Assembly (NCBI RefSeq): GCF_000744455.1
Contig: NZ_JQLY01000001.1
Location: 1,116,001-1,180,000, forward strand
Reading direction: 5' to 3'
Length of the DNA stretch: 64,000 nucleotides
From: Methanobacterium sp. SMA-27
GTDB taxonomy: Archaea > Methanobacteriota > Methanobacteria > Methanobacteriales > Methanobacteriaceae
Numbering within the stretch: position 1 is the first letter of the stretch; the number at the start of each line of letters is the position of its first letter. The translations under genes and the position numbers were made by a program. The notes below the pieces were generated by a model. It was not told the origin of the DNA. It saw nothing but the letters and a program-made list of their open reading frames with translations, and ran no database searches. This document shows positions 1-10,150 of this stretch, in pieces.

Positions 1-95
1 ATATATTCTGGGACCTGTTTAATATTCCATTCTTCCCTATAATATCTTTTCCTCTCTTCGGGACTTGCTGGAGTTAAATATTCGATTTTTACCAT
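1..95 (-). CDS. priS: DNA primase small (catalytic) subunit PriS, N-terminal fragment
   Basis: Only the first 31 codons are in the window; the gene continues past the left edge. The translation begins MVKIEYLTPASPEERKRYYR and runs on to a YREEW motif, the conserved N-terminal signature of archaeal/eukaryotic primase small subunits. PriS makes RNA/DNA primers for replication together with PriL, whose gene lies immediately upstream in transcription order (83 bases away, same strand). An AAGAG purine run precedes the ATG. The assignment rests on the N-terminal motif and the PriL neighbour; the catalytic Asp residues are outside the window. Confidence 0.85.
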   Translation of the reverse strand, partial: MVKIEYLTPASPEERKRYYREEWNIKQVPEY

Positions 96-178
96 CTCTT
101 ATTTCCTTTTTTATTATTATTAAATTAAAGTTTGAAGAATTAAATCCTTATATATTTATCAACATTATAAATGGTCAT

Positions 179-1531
179 TTAATCCTTTTTATCCTCTTCA
201 GCAGCTGATTCAGCTTTTGATTCTTTTTTAACAACCCAAATTTTCCTGTTATAATAGGAAAGGGGGTTTCCAATTTTTTTACAGGTTTCATCGGGTTTGC
301 ATAAACTTGGCAGATGTATCTTAACCTTCTCACAACTCATGGGTGTGTACCATGTTGTTTCACCTTCATTTTTAAGTTCAGGGTTTTGGTGCATACCAAA
401 TCCAAGTTTTGCATTTAAATTAACCTTATCTTGAGGCTGGTCTTCAAACAGTGGTGGACTACATCTTTCTGCAGCTCCAAATATTAAAGGGAGTATTTCG
501 TTTTGAATAATGGCAAGTGTTGGATCTACATCAGAAATCTGTTTTGTTATGTTTTCACTGAAAACAGCTGGATATAAACGTGCATATGATATGAATGGTG
601 TTAAAAACATGATTATAGCATCATTTCTCCCTCCAGATTTCATACCTTCCATAACCTTTTTAACACAAGGAGGGAATGCTTTGGGGTTCAAAGCAGATGC
701 CTTTACACTCCCACCATAACCGCCACTGCCTTGTCCGAATGTCTGTACAGATGCTAAGAGTACATCAGAAATTTTATCGGCTAATTCCAGAAGTATTGGG
801 TTGGGTTCTATTTCTCTATTGGATCTTTCACCCACCTGCAGAATATAATTCTCTGTATTCTGCATCACCATCTTGATCATTACCAGTTCCTTGATCCTGT
901 CTCCTATGAGTGCTTCATACATTTTTTCAGGTTTTCTGCCCTGAATTTTATGGCTGAATCTTTCAAGAAAATCATCCTTGTCAAGAATTATTTCCCCACT
1001 ATCAAGAATGAGTTCATGCAACTTAAGTTTCTTTGAACTGATAAGATCTTCAAAAAAGGTCCATTTAATATGTGCAGAACTTAAAAGACTGTTTAATATG
1101 TTAGTTACAAGTACATTCCTTTCTATTTTTGAAAGTTTACCCAGACGATTTTCAATGAGTTTTCCCTGTGATTCAACCAGAACTCTACTTTCCCTAGAAT
1201 TTGGACCATATTTTACTCCTATAGCCTGACATAATAGGAAAAATGCAATTACATCAAATTTATTAATATCTGGATTGAATAGAAAATCGTACTGTTTGTG
1301 ATCAAAATTTCTATCATTCTTTTTCTTGGCATACCATTCAATTCGTTTTAGTGCAAGATCAAAGTAACTTCGTGGAATAAATGAATCATCAGATATTTCC
1401 TGTGATCTGCTTTCGGTAACAATGCTCATTAGATCATCATTTTCAGATAATACACCATCAAACTCTCCAAGCTCACGAACTATCATTTTTCCTTCATCAG
1501 AGAGCGGATTTATAAATGCTACAGAAACCAT
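179..1531 (-). CDS. priL: DNA primase large subunit PriL
   Basis: About 450 residues. PriL binds PriS and carries a C-terminal [4Fe-4S] domain needed for primer initiation. The C-terminal third shows the four expected cysteine contexts: FPPCVKKVMEG, ERCSPPLF, MSCEKVKIH and a final Cys in the LCKPDETCKK stretch, plus the typical GNPLSYY segment. The N-terminal helical part is poorly conserved, as usual. The frame opens 15 bases earlier at a GTG, but an AT-rich TATA-like element lies directly against that codon, so the inner ATG giving MVSVAFINPL is preferred. It is followed by priS. The short charged Lys/Glu/Asp tail is unremarkable. Confidence 0.9.
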   Translation of the reverse strand: MVSVAFINPLSDEGKMIVRELGEFDGVLSENDDLMSIVTESRSQEISDDSFIPRSYFDLALKRIEWYAKKKNDRNFDHKQYDFLFNPDINKFDVIAFFLLCQAIGVKYGPNSRESRVLVESQGKLIENRLGKLSKIERNVLVTNILNSLLSSAHIKWTFFEDLISSKKLKLHELILDSGEIILDKDDFLERFSHKIQGRKPEKMYEALIGDRIKELVMIKMVMQNTENYILQVGERSNREIEPNPILLELADKISDVLLASVQTFGQGSGGYGGSVKASALNPKAFPPCVKKVMEGMKSGGRNDAIIMFLTPFISYARLYPAVFSENITKQISDVDPTLAIIQNEILPLIFGAAERCSPPLFEDQPQDKVNLNAKLGFGMHQNPELKNEGETTWYTPMSCEKVKIHLPSLCKPDETCKKIGNPLSYYNRKIWVVKKESKAESAAEEDKKD

Positions 1532-1675
1532 GATAATCATATGCACTTTAAATATAAAATAGGTTATGAGAGCAGTGGATAAATAATAATTTCAGATTCA
1601 TATTTAAATGCTACTTCAAAGGAAATACAATAAATATTTGCAATATATTTGTAATTTCCAAGAAAGGTTGTCTAT

Positions 1676-2509
1676 TTATTCCATCATGTAAAATAATGCT
1701 AATGTCCGTGCATAGAACATATAAAAATATGGAATTAAGGTTAGAGATAGTATAGTTGATATTAATATGAAATTCAGGAAACTACCTATGAATGCTATTA
1801 TATTCGATACAAACATGAAGATCAAAAATATAATTCCAGTTACAATATACCATTTAATTAAATTAATCCATCCAATGTCTGAGATTTCTTCAATTATTTC
1901 GTTTATTCTAAATGCTGATCTTAATTCACCTTCATAGTATGCCATATGTGCAATTGCAACTAAAAAGATTGGAATAATCAAAAGCAAAATACATATAAAA
2001 ATTATGGACAATTCCTGGAATAAATTTAATGCTATTACTATAATATTTTCTATCCCTGGCAAGGTTTCTGAAACCAAATACACAGCAGGATTTATTCCAG
2101 TACTTTCTAAACTCGTATAAGCCATTCCAAGGATAGATAAATCAAATCCTGTAAATAATAGCAGTATAAGAAGTATTATAATTAAAATTGGGACAACTAA
2201 ATATACAATGGAAACTAAAAATATTTTAATTCCATCAATTAACATGTTAATCCATGCATTGAATCCAGGCAGTTTATTTTCTTCATTTAAAGATGTTTTT
2301 ATGATTTTAAACATATACCCATTTACAAAAAGTCCAGTTATGAATCCAACACAAATTAATGGAAATATCACATAATTGTTTGTATAACCTAGTGAAATTG
2401 CATTTCCAATTATGCTACTTACCACTACTAATATTCCTAATATTAAAATATTCTTCCAGTCTGTGAAAGGATATTTTAATGAGTCTTTTATTATTCCAAA
2501 TATATCCAT
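1676..2509 (-). CDS. Multi-pass membrane protein, DUF4013-like
   Basis: A 277-residue, very hydrophobic protein with about six to seven transmembrane helices. It starts MDIFGIIKDSLKYPFTDWKN, the amphipathic opening I associate with the DUF4013 family, which is abundant in Methanobacteriales and of unknown function. Central segments are rich in Ile/Leu, and a conserved-looking GELRSAFRINEI loop lies between helices. The start ATG follows a GAGGC ribosome binding site. It stands alone between priL and small unknown genes on the other strand. No catalytic motif is visible, and a transport or envelope role would be a guess. Confidence 0.7.
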   Translation of the reverse strand: MDIFGIIKDSLKYPFTDWKNILILGILVVVSSIIGNAISLGYTNNYVIFPLICVGFITGLFVNGYMFKIIKTSLNEENKLPGFNAWINMLIDGIKIFLVSIVYLVVPILIIILLILLLFTGFDLSILGMAYTSLESTGINPAVYLVSETLPGIENIIVIALNLFQELSIIFICILLLIIPIFLVAIAHMAYYEGELRSAFRINEIIEEISDIGWINLIKWYIVTGIIFLIFMFVSNIIAFIGSFLNFILISTILSLTLIPYFYMFYARTLALFYMME

Positions 2510-2730
2510 AATTTGCCTCTTTTTTCATTAAATATTTTATAATTTAGTATATAGGAGTATTTAATATAAAATAGTGTTTTGATTTTTTTAGAAACATCAC
2601 ATTCCTATAATATTTTGTCAATTAATTATTTAATCAAAGTTAAGACATATATCAACCCAATTCATAGACTAAAGATGTTCATATTAAAAAGTGATAAAAT
2701 TATTATATTCAATAAGAAGGGAATCAATAT

Positions 2731-2925
2731 ATGAATCAATTTGAACTATTCATTATTCTGGATAAAGCTAAAACTGTACCCCTAGAGAAAGCTGAAATAC
2801 AAGAATTAAGTCAAACATCTGAAATACAGGAAATAATGAATCAACTAGGTCTAGTACCAGGACCTGTTGATATTGGTGAGACTGTAAAATCAATAATTGA
2901 AGATCTTAAGAAACATTATGAATAG
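2731..2925 (+). CDS. Small acidic protein of unknown function (64 aa)
   Basis: A short charged protein, MNQFELFIILDKAKTVPLEK onward, with a predicted helix, a Gly-Pro-rich turn (GLVPGPVD) and a C-terminal helix. There is no signal peptide or membrane segment. A weak AAGGGAA ribosome binding site lies about seven bases before ATG. The composition looks like real coding sequence rather than chance, but I recognise no family. A second small gene of similar size follows about 125 bases downstream on the same strand. Confidence 0.5.
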   Translation: MNQFELFIILDKAKTVPLEKAEIQELSQTSEIQEIMNQLGLVPGPVDIGETVKSIIEDLKKHYE

Positions 2926-3049
2926 GGAGTAATGTTGAAACGATAATAAAATCAATATAATTATCGGAAATTAACTTGAATAAAATAATAACCAAAAGTT
3001 AAAAAAATAACTATTAGTCAATATTCTAATCAGAGATGGAGAAAATAGA

Positions 3050-3232
3050 ATGGCCATTTATTATGGAACTAGTATAGTAACTATAATTGAAAATTTAGAA
3101 GGCGACGATGTAAAGGTTCAACATGAAAATGTAATTGAAGAAGTCCCTATTATTGAACTGGAAGCTGACGGTGGAATTGAAGAGATACGAGATGCGATTA
3201 AAAGTTTACAATGGAAAAAAATCGATGAATAA
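3050..3232 (+). CDS. Small protein of unknown function (60 aa)
   Basis: It begins MAIYYGTSIVTIIENLEGDD and continues with alternating hydrophobic and acidic residues that suggest a small beta-rich fold ending in a helix (IEEIRDAIKSLQ). A GGAG motif lies about eight bases before ATG. No known domain is recognised. It could be co-transcribed with the 64-residue protein upstream, though the two sequences are not obviously related. Reality is supported by the ribosome binding site and protein-like composition only. Confidence 0.5.
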   Translation: MAIYYGTSIVTIIENLEGDDVKVQHENVIEEVPIIELEADGGIEEIRDAIKSLQWKKIDE

Positions 3233-3567
3233 TTGATGAAATAATTATTAAAAAAAATAATTTGAAAAAGAATTACTCATAACTATTAGTAGTCCAGATT
3301 GTTCTTATTATTAAATTAATTCCATACTTTGCATAGAATTATTTAAAAAGGTTATAAATATTTTTTATGAGTAGAAAAATATCCATGTTCACAAACTCAA
3401 ATATTTTATATAGGGAATATTATAAACCATTTATTGTATATATCACATCTATTATAGAGTCTAATTCATAGAGTTGATTTTTAATTTAAATTTTAACTTT
3501 AAAGTTAGATAACCATATATATCCAACTTTTAATTCATATAAGTCTTTAAAATAAGGAGGAATAAGA
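3233..3567 (+). promoter_or_regulatory. metG upstream region with TATA box and perfect palindrome
   Basis: This AT-rich gap of about 335 bases holds no gene. The likely metG promoter has a TATA element (CCATATATATCC, 3513-3523), which predicts a transcript start near 3545-3550, just ahead of the AGGAGG ribosome binding site at 3555-3560. Six bases upstream of the TATA element is a perfect 14-bp palindrome, TAACTTTAAAGTTA (3494-3507). It sits at or just beyond the TFB recognition position and could be an operator. A second TATA-like stretch (GTTATAAATATTT) lies near 3352-3364. Confidence 0.5.
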
Positions 3568-5544
3568 TTGAGTAAGGTATTTATCACATCTGCACTTCCA
3601 TATGCAAATGGTCCATGTCACTTAGGGCATCTGAGATCAACTTACATACCTGCAGATATATATGCAAGGTACAATAGGATGAAAGGAAGGGACGTACTCT
3701 TCGTATGTGCAACAGATGAGCATGGAACACCCATAGCAGTCAGAGCAGAGCAAGAAGGAAAGCAGCCTATAGAAGTTGCAGGTAGATACTATGAGATGAT
3801 AAAAAAGGATCTTGATGCTTGTAGTATATCACTGGATAACTTCTCAAGAACTACAGATCCAAAACATTATGAAATATCACAGAACTTCTTTTTAAAACTC
3901 TATGAAAAGGGTTATATCTACGAAAAAATTATTAAACAACCTTACTGTAAAGAATGTGCGAGATTCCTCCCTGACAGATATGTGGAAGGTAAATGTCCAA
4001 ATTGTGGTGGTGAAGCAAGGGGAGATCATTGCGAAACATGTGGAAGACATCTGGAACCAACACAGGTAATTGAACCAACATGTCTCATCTGTAAATCAAC
4101 ACCAGAGATCCGTGAATCCAAACAATATTTCTTTGAACTAAGTAAATTCCAGGATGAACTCAATGAATGGATCCAATCTAATGACCAGCTTCCACCAAAC
4201 GTTAAAAATTATGCTCTTCAATGGTTGAAAGAAGGGCTAAAGGACTGGATACTCACAAGAGATATGGAATGGGGAATACCTGTGCCTCTTGAAGATGCTG
4301 AGGGTAAAATTATATATGTATGGGGAGAAGCATTCCTTGGATATATATCATCGGCTGCTCAATGGTCGGAAAAAACAGGTAAACCATGGGAAGATTACTG
4401 GAATGACAAAGCCGTCCATTTCATTGGTAAGGATATAATTTACCATCATAGTATATTCTGGCCGGCACTTTTAATGGCCTACGGATGTAAACTTCCATAT
4501 ACCATAATTGCAGGGGAATATCTGTCCCTTGAAGGTATGAAGATGTCAACAAGTAAAAACTGGGTAATATGGGCATCCGATTTTCTTAAGACATTCGATT
4601 CAGATACACTCAGATATTATTTAATTGCCAATGCACCGCTAACACGTGATACAGACTTCTCATGGGAAGACTTCCAGAGAAGGGTTAATGATGAACTGGC
4701 AGATGTGCTTGGAAACTTCCTTCACAGAACATTCACGTTTACTACACGCTTTTTTGATGGAAAAATACCAGAACCATCAGATTTTGATGAATATGATAAA
4801 GAATTTGAATCCAAGATAAAGGCCCTTCCAGAAATTGTTGGGAATTACATTGAAAAATTCAAATTCAGGGAAGGTTTAATAGAAATTACTAAACTTGCCA
4901 AATATGGAAACAAATATTTCAACGATAAAGAACCTTGGAAAACTGTCAAAACAGATAAAAAAACAGCTGGAAACTGTTTATATCTTTCAAATCAGCTTGC
5001 AAAGACCATGGCAGTTACACTTGTTCCTTACATGCCCGTTAAGACACTTGAAATATTCAAAACATTAAATATGAACAGTGATATTAACTGGGATAATGCC
5101 GCAGATCTTATCCCCTCCGGTCATGAAATAGGTGAAGCTAATCCCATCTTCTTAAAGGTCGAAGATGATGTTATTAAAAATGAAAAACAAGAACTTTACA
5201 AAAATTTAAAGGATGTTGAAACTATGAAGGATGAAATTTCTATTGATGATTTTGCAGCTATGGATCTAAGGGTTGGAAAGGTTATAGGTGCAGAAAATGT
5301 AAAAAAGTCAGATAATCTCTTAAAACTAATGGTAGATATTGGTCAAAAGCAGATACAAGTTGTTGCAGGAGTTGCCAAGAAATACTCACCAGAAGAAGTT
5401 TTGAACAGAACTGTTATTGTACTGGTCAATCTACCGCCTGCAAAACTTTTTGGAATAAAATCTGAAGGTATGCTACTTGCAACCGACAACAACATGAGTC
5501 TTTTAACTGTTGAAGATGCTGACATCGGTGAAAAAATAAAATGA
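3568..5544 (+). CDS. metG: Methionyl-tRNA synthetase with C-terminal tRNA-binding domain
   Basis: Class I aminoacyl-tRNA synthetase, 658 residues, charging tRNA-Met. It has the HIGH-type motif as HLGH after SALPYANGP, a double zinc knuckle with paired CxxC motifs (CKECARF, CPNCGGE, CETCGRH, CLICKST at about residues 127-174), the KMSTS loop (MKMSTSKNW) and a C-terminal EMAP/Trbp111-like domain beginning about residue 555 ([18 protein letters not shown]). Start is TTG, supported by an excellent AGGAGG eight bases upstream and by homology starting at [11 protein letters not shown]. The stop overlaps the next start by four bases (ATGA), so the following gene is translationally coupled. Confidence 0.97.
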   Translation: MSKVFITSALPYANGPCHLGHLRSTYIPADIYARYNRMKGRDVLFVCATDEHGTPIAVRAEQEGKQPIEVAGRYYEMIKKDLDACSISLDNFSRTTDPKHYEISQNFFLKLYEKGYIYEKIIKQPYCKECARFLPDRYVEGKCPNCGGEARGDHCETCGRHLEPTQVIEPTCLICKSTPEIRESKQYFFELSKFQDELNEWIQSNDQLPPNVKNYALQWLKEGLKDWILTRDMEWGIPVPLEDAEGKIIYVWGEAFLGYISSAAQWSEKTGKPWEDYWNDKAVHFIGKDIIYHHSIFWPALLMAYGCKLPYTIIAGEYLSLEGMKMSTSKNWVIWASDFLKTFDSDTLRYYLIANAPLTRDTDFSWEDFQRRVNDELADVLGNFLHRTFTFTTRFFDGKIPEPSDFDEYDKEFESKIKALPEIVGNYIEKFKFREGLIEITKLAKYGNKYFNDKEPWKTVKTDKKTAGNCLYLSNQLAKTMAVTLVPYMPVKTLEIFKTLNMNSDINWDNAADLIPSGHEIGEANPIFLKVEDDVIKNEKQELYKNLKDVETMKDEISIDDFAAMDLRVGKVIGAENVKKSDNLLKLMVDIGQKQIQVVAGVAKKYSPEEVLNRTVIVLVNLPPAKLFGIKSEGMLLATDNNMSLLTVEDADIGEKIK

Positions 5545-7112
5545 ATGAATCAGTTTTAATTGCCAATGCCGAAAGATTCCTTGACGGAATAAGACACAAC
5601 TGGGTTAAAGCCGAAGAAATCAATGATTTTAAAAGTTTCATTGAGATATACCAATATCTTAAAAACAATCTTGAAGATCTCTTGGAATTAAGAGACACAA
5701 TGGAGATTAAAGGATATAAAACACCTTACAGATCTCTTATGAAGTACGGGCGCACACCCAAGTCAGAGATGAAGGTAGAAGATATCTATGATGTAAACAA
5801 ACACACCCAGTACTTTAGAATGAATGCAGCAGCTAAAAAAAATATTTTAGACAGGGTAAAATCTGCAATTGCCTCCCATAAAATAGCCATAGGTCACCTG
5901 GAAGAATATGCAAACTTGAGTTGTAATGCATGCAGTGGTAAATTCACAGGGCATGATCTCGCAAATTTCTTAGATGGAAACTGCAGCTGTGGTTCAAGTG
6001 AAATTCAGCTTGAAATAAATCACCAGGGAGTTCACAGACTGGAAATAATTAAATATCTCCCATTATCTGGAGAATACATGGTTAAAATGTCTGAATTATC
6101 CCCAATGGGAAGAGAAGCATTTAGAAAGATAGTGAGAATTCTAAAACATGAAAAGCGGGGAATTGTAAAAACACTATCATTGGTTGTCAAGGTTTTTGAA
6201 GATGGCAGATGGGTTAGAAAAAGAGTTAACATCGATGCCAAGGATCAAATGAATTATGAACGCGAAATACGTCGAGAATATGGTTCAAATGCCCGTATAG
6301 AATTTATGCAGTTTCATCGGAAAAAACCATCCATAATAAATGATAAACATGTGCAAACTGCACTATCAATTGGATATGTCAAACTAGCAGAAAAAAGAGC
6401 AAGAGATGTTTTCAAACTTATTCTTGATAATAACATTAAAAATAAGGATAAACTTCAAACATATGATGAAATACATGTAAATGCTAAAAAAATGGCAACT
6501 AAAATGGTAGAAGACATTGGGGATTTGGAACATATAAAAAATGAATTGGTACAGGAAAACCTTATAAAAAAAGGACTTGTGAATAAGAGGGGAACCTACG
6601 ATAAAGAACTTGAACATGACCTAAAATCACGGAAAAACCTCGAAAAAAACCTTTTTGTTGAAGTACCACGTGTTATGATTTTATGGGACATATTGAAATG
6701 TTATCTTTCAACAAGCTATGATCGAAGGAGTAAATATTCTGGACCATTCCCTAATTTGCGCCCAAACCTTGACAGCAACCAGATCAGGGCATTTGAAGAT
6801 TTTGACGAAGATGTTGTAGATATACTAAAAAAATTCATGCACGAAAACATAGAATTTATGCCGAACATTAAAAATTTACTCTCAAAGAAATTTGAAATGG
6901 AAAATAAAATGAAAGGACTACATGTTAAGACTAATTCTAATGCTGCAGGTGCTGTTCTTCTAAATACAACAGGTAAACTTCCAATTGAAGTTGCTGCTCA
7001 TGTTTTCTGTGTTGATCCAGAAGTTGTTAGGGTAGAAAGGAATAAATTTGAGACCTTTGGAAAACCCCAGACTAAGAAAGCAAAGCAATTCCTTGAAATG
7101 ATAAAGGGATAA
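5541..7112 (+). CDS. Conserved archaeal protein, DUF530-like, coupled to metG
   Basis: A soluble, basic 523-residue protein. A central four-cysteine zinc-ribbon-like element (CNACSGKF, then CSCGS about 25 residues later; about residues 128-154) is followed by basic segments. A glycine/alanine-rich stretch near the C terminus ([17 protein letters not shown]) precedes a segment resembling a small helix-turn-helix ([20 protein letters not shown]). I associate this architecture, next to metG in methanogens, with DUF530, but that is from memory. Translational coupling to metG and a DNA-binding-like gene downstream hint at nucleic-acid binding. No catalytic motif is recognisable and function is unknown. 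Confidence 0.65.
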   Translation: MNESVLIANAERFLDGIRHNWVKAEEINDFKSFIEIYQYLKNNLEDLLELRDTMEIKGYKTPYRSLMKYGRTPKSEMKVEDIYDVNKHTQYFRMNAAAKKNILDRVKSAIASHKIAIGHLEEYANLSCNACSGKFTGHDLANFLDGNCSCGSSEIQLEINHQGVHRLEIIKYLPLSGEYMVKMSELSPMGREAFRKIVRILKHEKRGIVKTLSLVVKVFEDGRWVRKRVNIDAKDQMNYEREIRREYGSNARIEFMQFHRKKPSIINDKHVQTALSIGYVKLAEKRARDVFKLILDNNIKNKDKLQTYDEIHVNAKKMATKMVEDIGDLEHIKNELVQENLIKKGLVNKRGTYDKELEHDLKSRKNLEKNLFVEVPRVMILWDILKCYLSTSYDRRSKYSGPFPNLRPNLDSNQIRAFEDFDEDVVDILKKFMHENIEFMPNIKNLLSKKFEMENKMKGLHVKTNSNAAGAVLLNTTGKLPIEVAAHVFCVDPEVVRVERNKFETFGKPQTKKAKQFLEMIKG

Positions 7113-7128
7113 AAGGGGTTGAATTTTT

Positions 7129-7587
7129 TTGGCCGAAGAAATACACATTAATGAACAACTATCTTCACGTAAGATCATGGAAGTCTTGGAAAGTAACCCT
7201 GATCTTGTAAAGATAACATGTCCTGTTAGTATTTACAACAGGATATCAAAGAAGTACATGAAAGCACTAAATGAACTTGGTGTTAAAGTTGAACCTGTTC
7301 ATAGAAGGGGTAGACCCAAGAAATATGATTCCAACGATGCAACCAGAATCCAAAACATGCTGGATAATGGTGAAAGTCCCAAAGATATAGCAAAAAAGCT
7401 GAACCTCCCTGTTAAAACAGTATATTATCTTAAAAATTCTAGCCTAAAAAGAGGTAGAAAAATTAAATATACTCCAGAAAAGGCTAAAGAAGTAAAAAGA
7501 TTATATGGTAAAGGAATTCCTGCCAAAAAAATATCAGAAAATCTTAAAATACCATTAAGAACTGTTTATTTATTAATTAAACGTTAA
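7129..7587 (+). CDS. Two helix-turn-helix DNA-binding protein with AT-hook-like motifs
   Basis: A 152-residue basic protein. Two similar modules each begin with an AT-hook-like basic motif (RRGRPKKY at about residue 60 and KRGRKIKY at about 104), followed by a resolvase/Hin-type helix-turn-helix (SPKDIAKKLNLPVKTVYYLK, then PAKKISENLKIPLRTVYLLI). The repeat indicates internal duplication. The start is TTG behind an AAGGGG purine run, 16 bases after the DUF530-like gene, so it probably belongs to the metG operon. The N-terminal 55 residues are a separate domain of unknown type. A transcriptional regulator is likely; its targets are unknown. Confidence 0.75.
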   Translation: MAEEIHINEQLSSRKIMEVLESNPDLVKITCPVSIYNRISKKYMKALNELGVKVEPVHRRGRPKKYDSNDATRIQNMLDNGESPKDIAKKLNLPVKTVYYLKNSSLKRGRKIKYTPEKAKEVKRLYGKGIPAKKISENLKIPLRTVYLLIKR

Positions 7588-7624
7588 TTTTTATTTTGAA
7601 TTAAAATAATTCACATCCCTATTT

Positions 7625-8560
7625 TTAATCTTCGTATATAGCATTCATCAACCTAATGGCAATATCTTCCCCGAGAAGATCTTTGGAATCTCTAAATAAT
7701 TTAATGGACTTTCTAAAGTTAGAATTCACCATATCCATATCGCCATTCATGTAGTAGGCAGTTCCAATTAAAAGCCTTGATGCTGCCTCTCCTGTTTCAT
7801 CATCAATATCTTGGAAATATTCTAGTGATTTCTTAAAATAGTTAAGTGCAGCATTGGTTTTAGATTCTTTAAGTGAAACATTACCCATTATAAGCAGTAA
7901 AGTTGCCTTTCCACTGGTATCACCTATCTCACTGGACATTTCATATGCATTTTTAAGTTCTTTCATTGGATCTTCAGATTTTAAATATGAGCTATAGGAG
8001 TCTGCACCTTTCAACATTCCAATAACTTCTTTCACATTATCACTGATTTTATTGTAGTCTGATGAGGACATCTCATCACCCGGGACAGGTGAAGGTGTTT
8101 CAATACTAGGCTCTTGAATATTATATCTTGTTTCATTTATCCCTGCCGTTTTCAAGACTTCTAAATTTTTGATCTTATCTTTTACTTCTTCCTTACTATC
8201 CGAATTTATTTCAGAGTATAGTTGATATGCATCCCTGTAATTTTCCAAAGCTTTAGGAATTTTTTTATTGTATCGATTAATATCTCCCATAATATCTAGA
8301 ACAAGGGCTTGTTTTCCAACATCTTCCAATTCATCATACATTTCAAGTGCTTTTTTAAGATGCTTCGTTGATTCCTTAATATTTTCATCTTCGAAGTAGA
8401 TAGTTGCAATATTTATCAATATTTCGGCTTCAGCATCTTTGTATTCATTTAAAATTTCAATGTAATCCTCAATAGTATATTTAGGTTCTGTTTTTTCCTC
8501 TTTGGAATTTCCACCAGAAAACCTATCAAAAACACCTGTTATGAGAAGCATTTGTTTCAT
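7625..8560 (-). CDS. Tetratricopeptide-repeat protein
   Basis: A 311-residue soluble helical protein with several TPR-like units, for example about residues 50-125 (INIATIYFEDENIKESTKHL, then KALENYRDAYQLY) and 195-300 (ALNYFKKSLEYFQ, AASRLLIGTAYYMNGD). A Pro/Ser-rich linker (EPSIETPSPVPGDE) divides an N-terminal and a C-terminal TPR block. The frame is open 42 bases further upstream, but the chosen ATG (MKQMLLITGVFDRF) has a GGAG at the right distance and the longer form has none. It is the last gene on this strand after the KaiC/roadblock genes, 106 bases behind them, and may act as their protein-interaction scaffold. That link is inference. Confidence 0.75.
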   Translation of the reverse strand: MKQMLLITGVFDRFSGGNSKEEKTEPKYTIEDYIEILNEYKDAEAEILINIATIYFEDENIKESTKHLKKALEMYDELEDVGKQALVLDIMGDINRYNKKIPKALENYRDAYQLYSEINSDSKEEVKDKIKNLEVLKTAGINETRYNIQEPSIETPSPVPGDEMSSSDYNKISDNVKEVIGMLKGADSYSSYLKSEDPMKELKNAYEMSSEIGDTSGKATLLLIMGNVSLKESKTNAALNYFKKSLEYFQDIDDETGEAASRLLIGTAYYMNGDMDMVNSNFRKSIKLFRDSKDLLGEDIAIRLMNAIYED

Positions 8561-8666
8561 ATTTTTTTCTCCAAGTATTTGTATCAAATTTTTTATATAC
8601 AAACAATTTTAAATATTTATTGAGATTATTTACCGAATGTTATGCTGTTGTTTTTCATTTAATTCT

Positions 8667-9395
8667 TTAAGATGGGTTTTTTTTGTTAATTACTATGCCT
8701 TTGTCTGTGATTGTATAGGTTGATTCAAATTTATCGATTAAATTTTCTTCATTATGGGATTCAATTGAAATAGAATCTCCATCTAATCTTATTGTATTAT
8801 CAAAAAGTGATAAAAGTTCTTTTTCAGTTTCTGGATCTGCTGCACTTTCTGTATAGACTATGAGTCCTGTTCCTCCGGCTTCACTGATACGTCTAAGGTA
8901 GGCCTTTAAAACCCTTATAACCATCTGATCAGGGTTGAATGCAAGCATTGTGTTAAGAGAGTCAAGTATAGATCTGAAGTTTTCAGATTTTTTGTAAACA
9001 AATCTTGATCCTATACCAACTTTAACCATAATATCTGCGGGGTTACCAACAGATGAAGATTTTATATTGTTGGTATTTTCAAACTTTACACCTGATAGCT
9101 GTGAAATACCATCAATAACATATAAAGTCTGATTTTGGATATAATTCTGGATATACCACTCAAAATCCATCATGTTTGATTTCATATGTTTTAACCCCTG
9201 ATCTAATGTCAAATAAATACAAGCTTCTCCATTTAATAGCCCATGATACGCGAATTGGTTGCAAAATATTGATTTACCAGTTTTAGGAGGACCATATACT
9301 AAAGTTGTTGATCTCTCAGGAATTCCCCCAATACTACTTTTTGATACTGTTAGTTTATCAAATCCGGGAATACCTGATTCAATGGTTGGAATCAT
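8667..9395 (-). CDS. KaiC-like RecA-superfamily ATPase (copy A)
   Basis: A 242-residue single-domain KaiC/RadA-type P-loop ATPase. It begins MIPTIESGIPGFDKL, the typical KaiC opening, followed by Walker A GPPKTGKS (about residues 36-43) and a hydrophobic strand ending in Asp (LYVIDGISQLSG) as likely Walker B. The frame extends to a GTG nine bases upstream, but the ATG giving MIPTIESG matches the start of its paralogue and has GTGA five bases before it. It is clearly paralogous to the next gene (same GGIPE, NQF, PADIMVKVG and VLKAYLRRI segments). Single-domain archaeal KaiC-like proteins usually act in signalling rather than as clocks. Confidence 0.85.
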   Translation of the reverse strand: MIPTIESGIPGFDKLTVSKSSIGGIPERSTTLVYGPPKTGKSIFCNQFAYHGLLNGEACIYLTLDQGLKHMKSNMMDFEWYIQNYIQNQTLYVIDGISQLSGVKFENTNNIKSSSVGNPADIMVKVGIGSRFVYKKSENFRSILDSLNTMLAFNPDQMVIRVLKAYLRRISEAGGTGLIVYTESAADPETEKELLSLFDNTIRLDGDSISIESHNEENLIDKFESTYTITDKGIVINKKNPS

Positions 9396-9446
9396 AAAAC
9401 TCACTTTCCAATAATTTTAGATGGAATCTCAATAATACTAATAATT

Positions 9447-10148
9447 TCATAACACAATTCCTTTTTCAGTTATTTTGTAGGGTGAACTTCTCTTTCCAAC
9501 TCCTTTCATAGCCTCAACAGTTAACTCATCGGCATCCAATCTTATTATATTGTCTACAATGGATTTGAGCATAGTTTCAACTATCCTGTCCGCTGAATCT
9601 TCGGTGTATGTGATTATGGAAGTTCCACCTGCTCCGTAGATCCTCATTAAATATGCTTTTAATACACGTATTATTAGTTTATTATCGTTATATGCTAGGA
9701 GTGTTGTTGAAGAATCTAGTACAGACCTGAATCTTGGATTATTTTTATAGACAAAATGTATACCAGAACCAACCTTGACCATGATATCGGTTGGATTGTT
9801 GATGTAAGAAGGTATAATTGATTTAGATCTTATTGGATTTTCATTTGAAATATCAGATATAGTATCGATAATGTAAAGGCTTTCATCATCAAGATATTTT
9901 TCAACAGGCAACTGGAAATCATTCATATTGATTTCTAATTGTTTAGCACCTTGATCTGTTGTAATATAAAGACAAGGTTCTCCATTTAAAAGTCCCTTGT
10001 ATGTGAATTGATTGCTGAAAATTGTTTTCCCAGTCTTTGCAGGACCATAAATTAAAGTAGCGGTATTTTCCGGGATTCCTCCAATTCCATTGTCAGATTT
10101 GGTTAGCTCATCAAATCCAGGAATTCCAGATTCTATAAAGGGGATCAT
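9447..10148 (-). CDS. KaiC-like RecA-superfamily ATPase (copy B)
   Basis: A 233-residue paralogue of the neighbouring KaiC-like protein, starting MIPFIESGIPGFDELT, with Walker A GPAKTGKT and a likely Walker B strand LYIIDTISDIS. The two copies keep the same order of conserved blocks (GGIPE, YGP, NQFTYKGLLNGEPCLYIT, VKVGSGIHFVYK, RVLKAYLMRI), so they arose by tandem duplication. The ATG lies two bases after the stop of the GTPase fusion gene, with GGTGAA as ribosome binding site embedded in the end of that gene, so the two are translationally coupled. Likely partner of the GTPase/roadblock pair. Confidence 0.85.
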   Translation of the reverse strand: MIPFIESGIPGFDELTKSDNGIGGIPENTATLIYGPAKTGKTIFSNQFTYKGLLNGEPCLYITTDQGAKQLEINMNDFQLPVEKYLDDESLYIIDTISDISNENPIRSKSIIPSYINNPTDIMVKVGSGIHFVYKNNPRFRSVLDSSTTLLAYNDNKLIIRVLKAYLMRIYGAGGTSIITYTEDSADRIVETMLKSIVDNIIRLDADELTVEAMKGVGKRSSPYKITEKGIVL

Positions 10149-10150
10149 TT

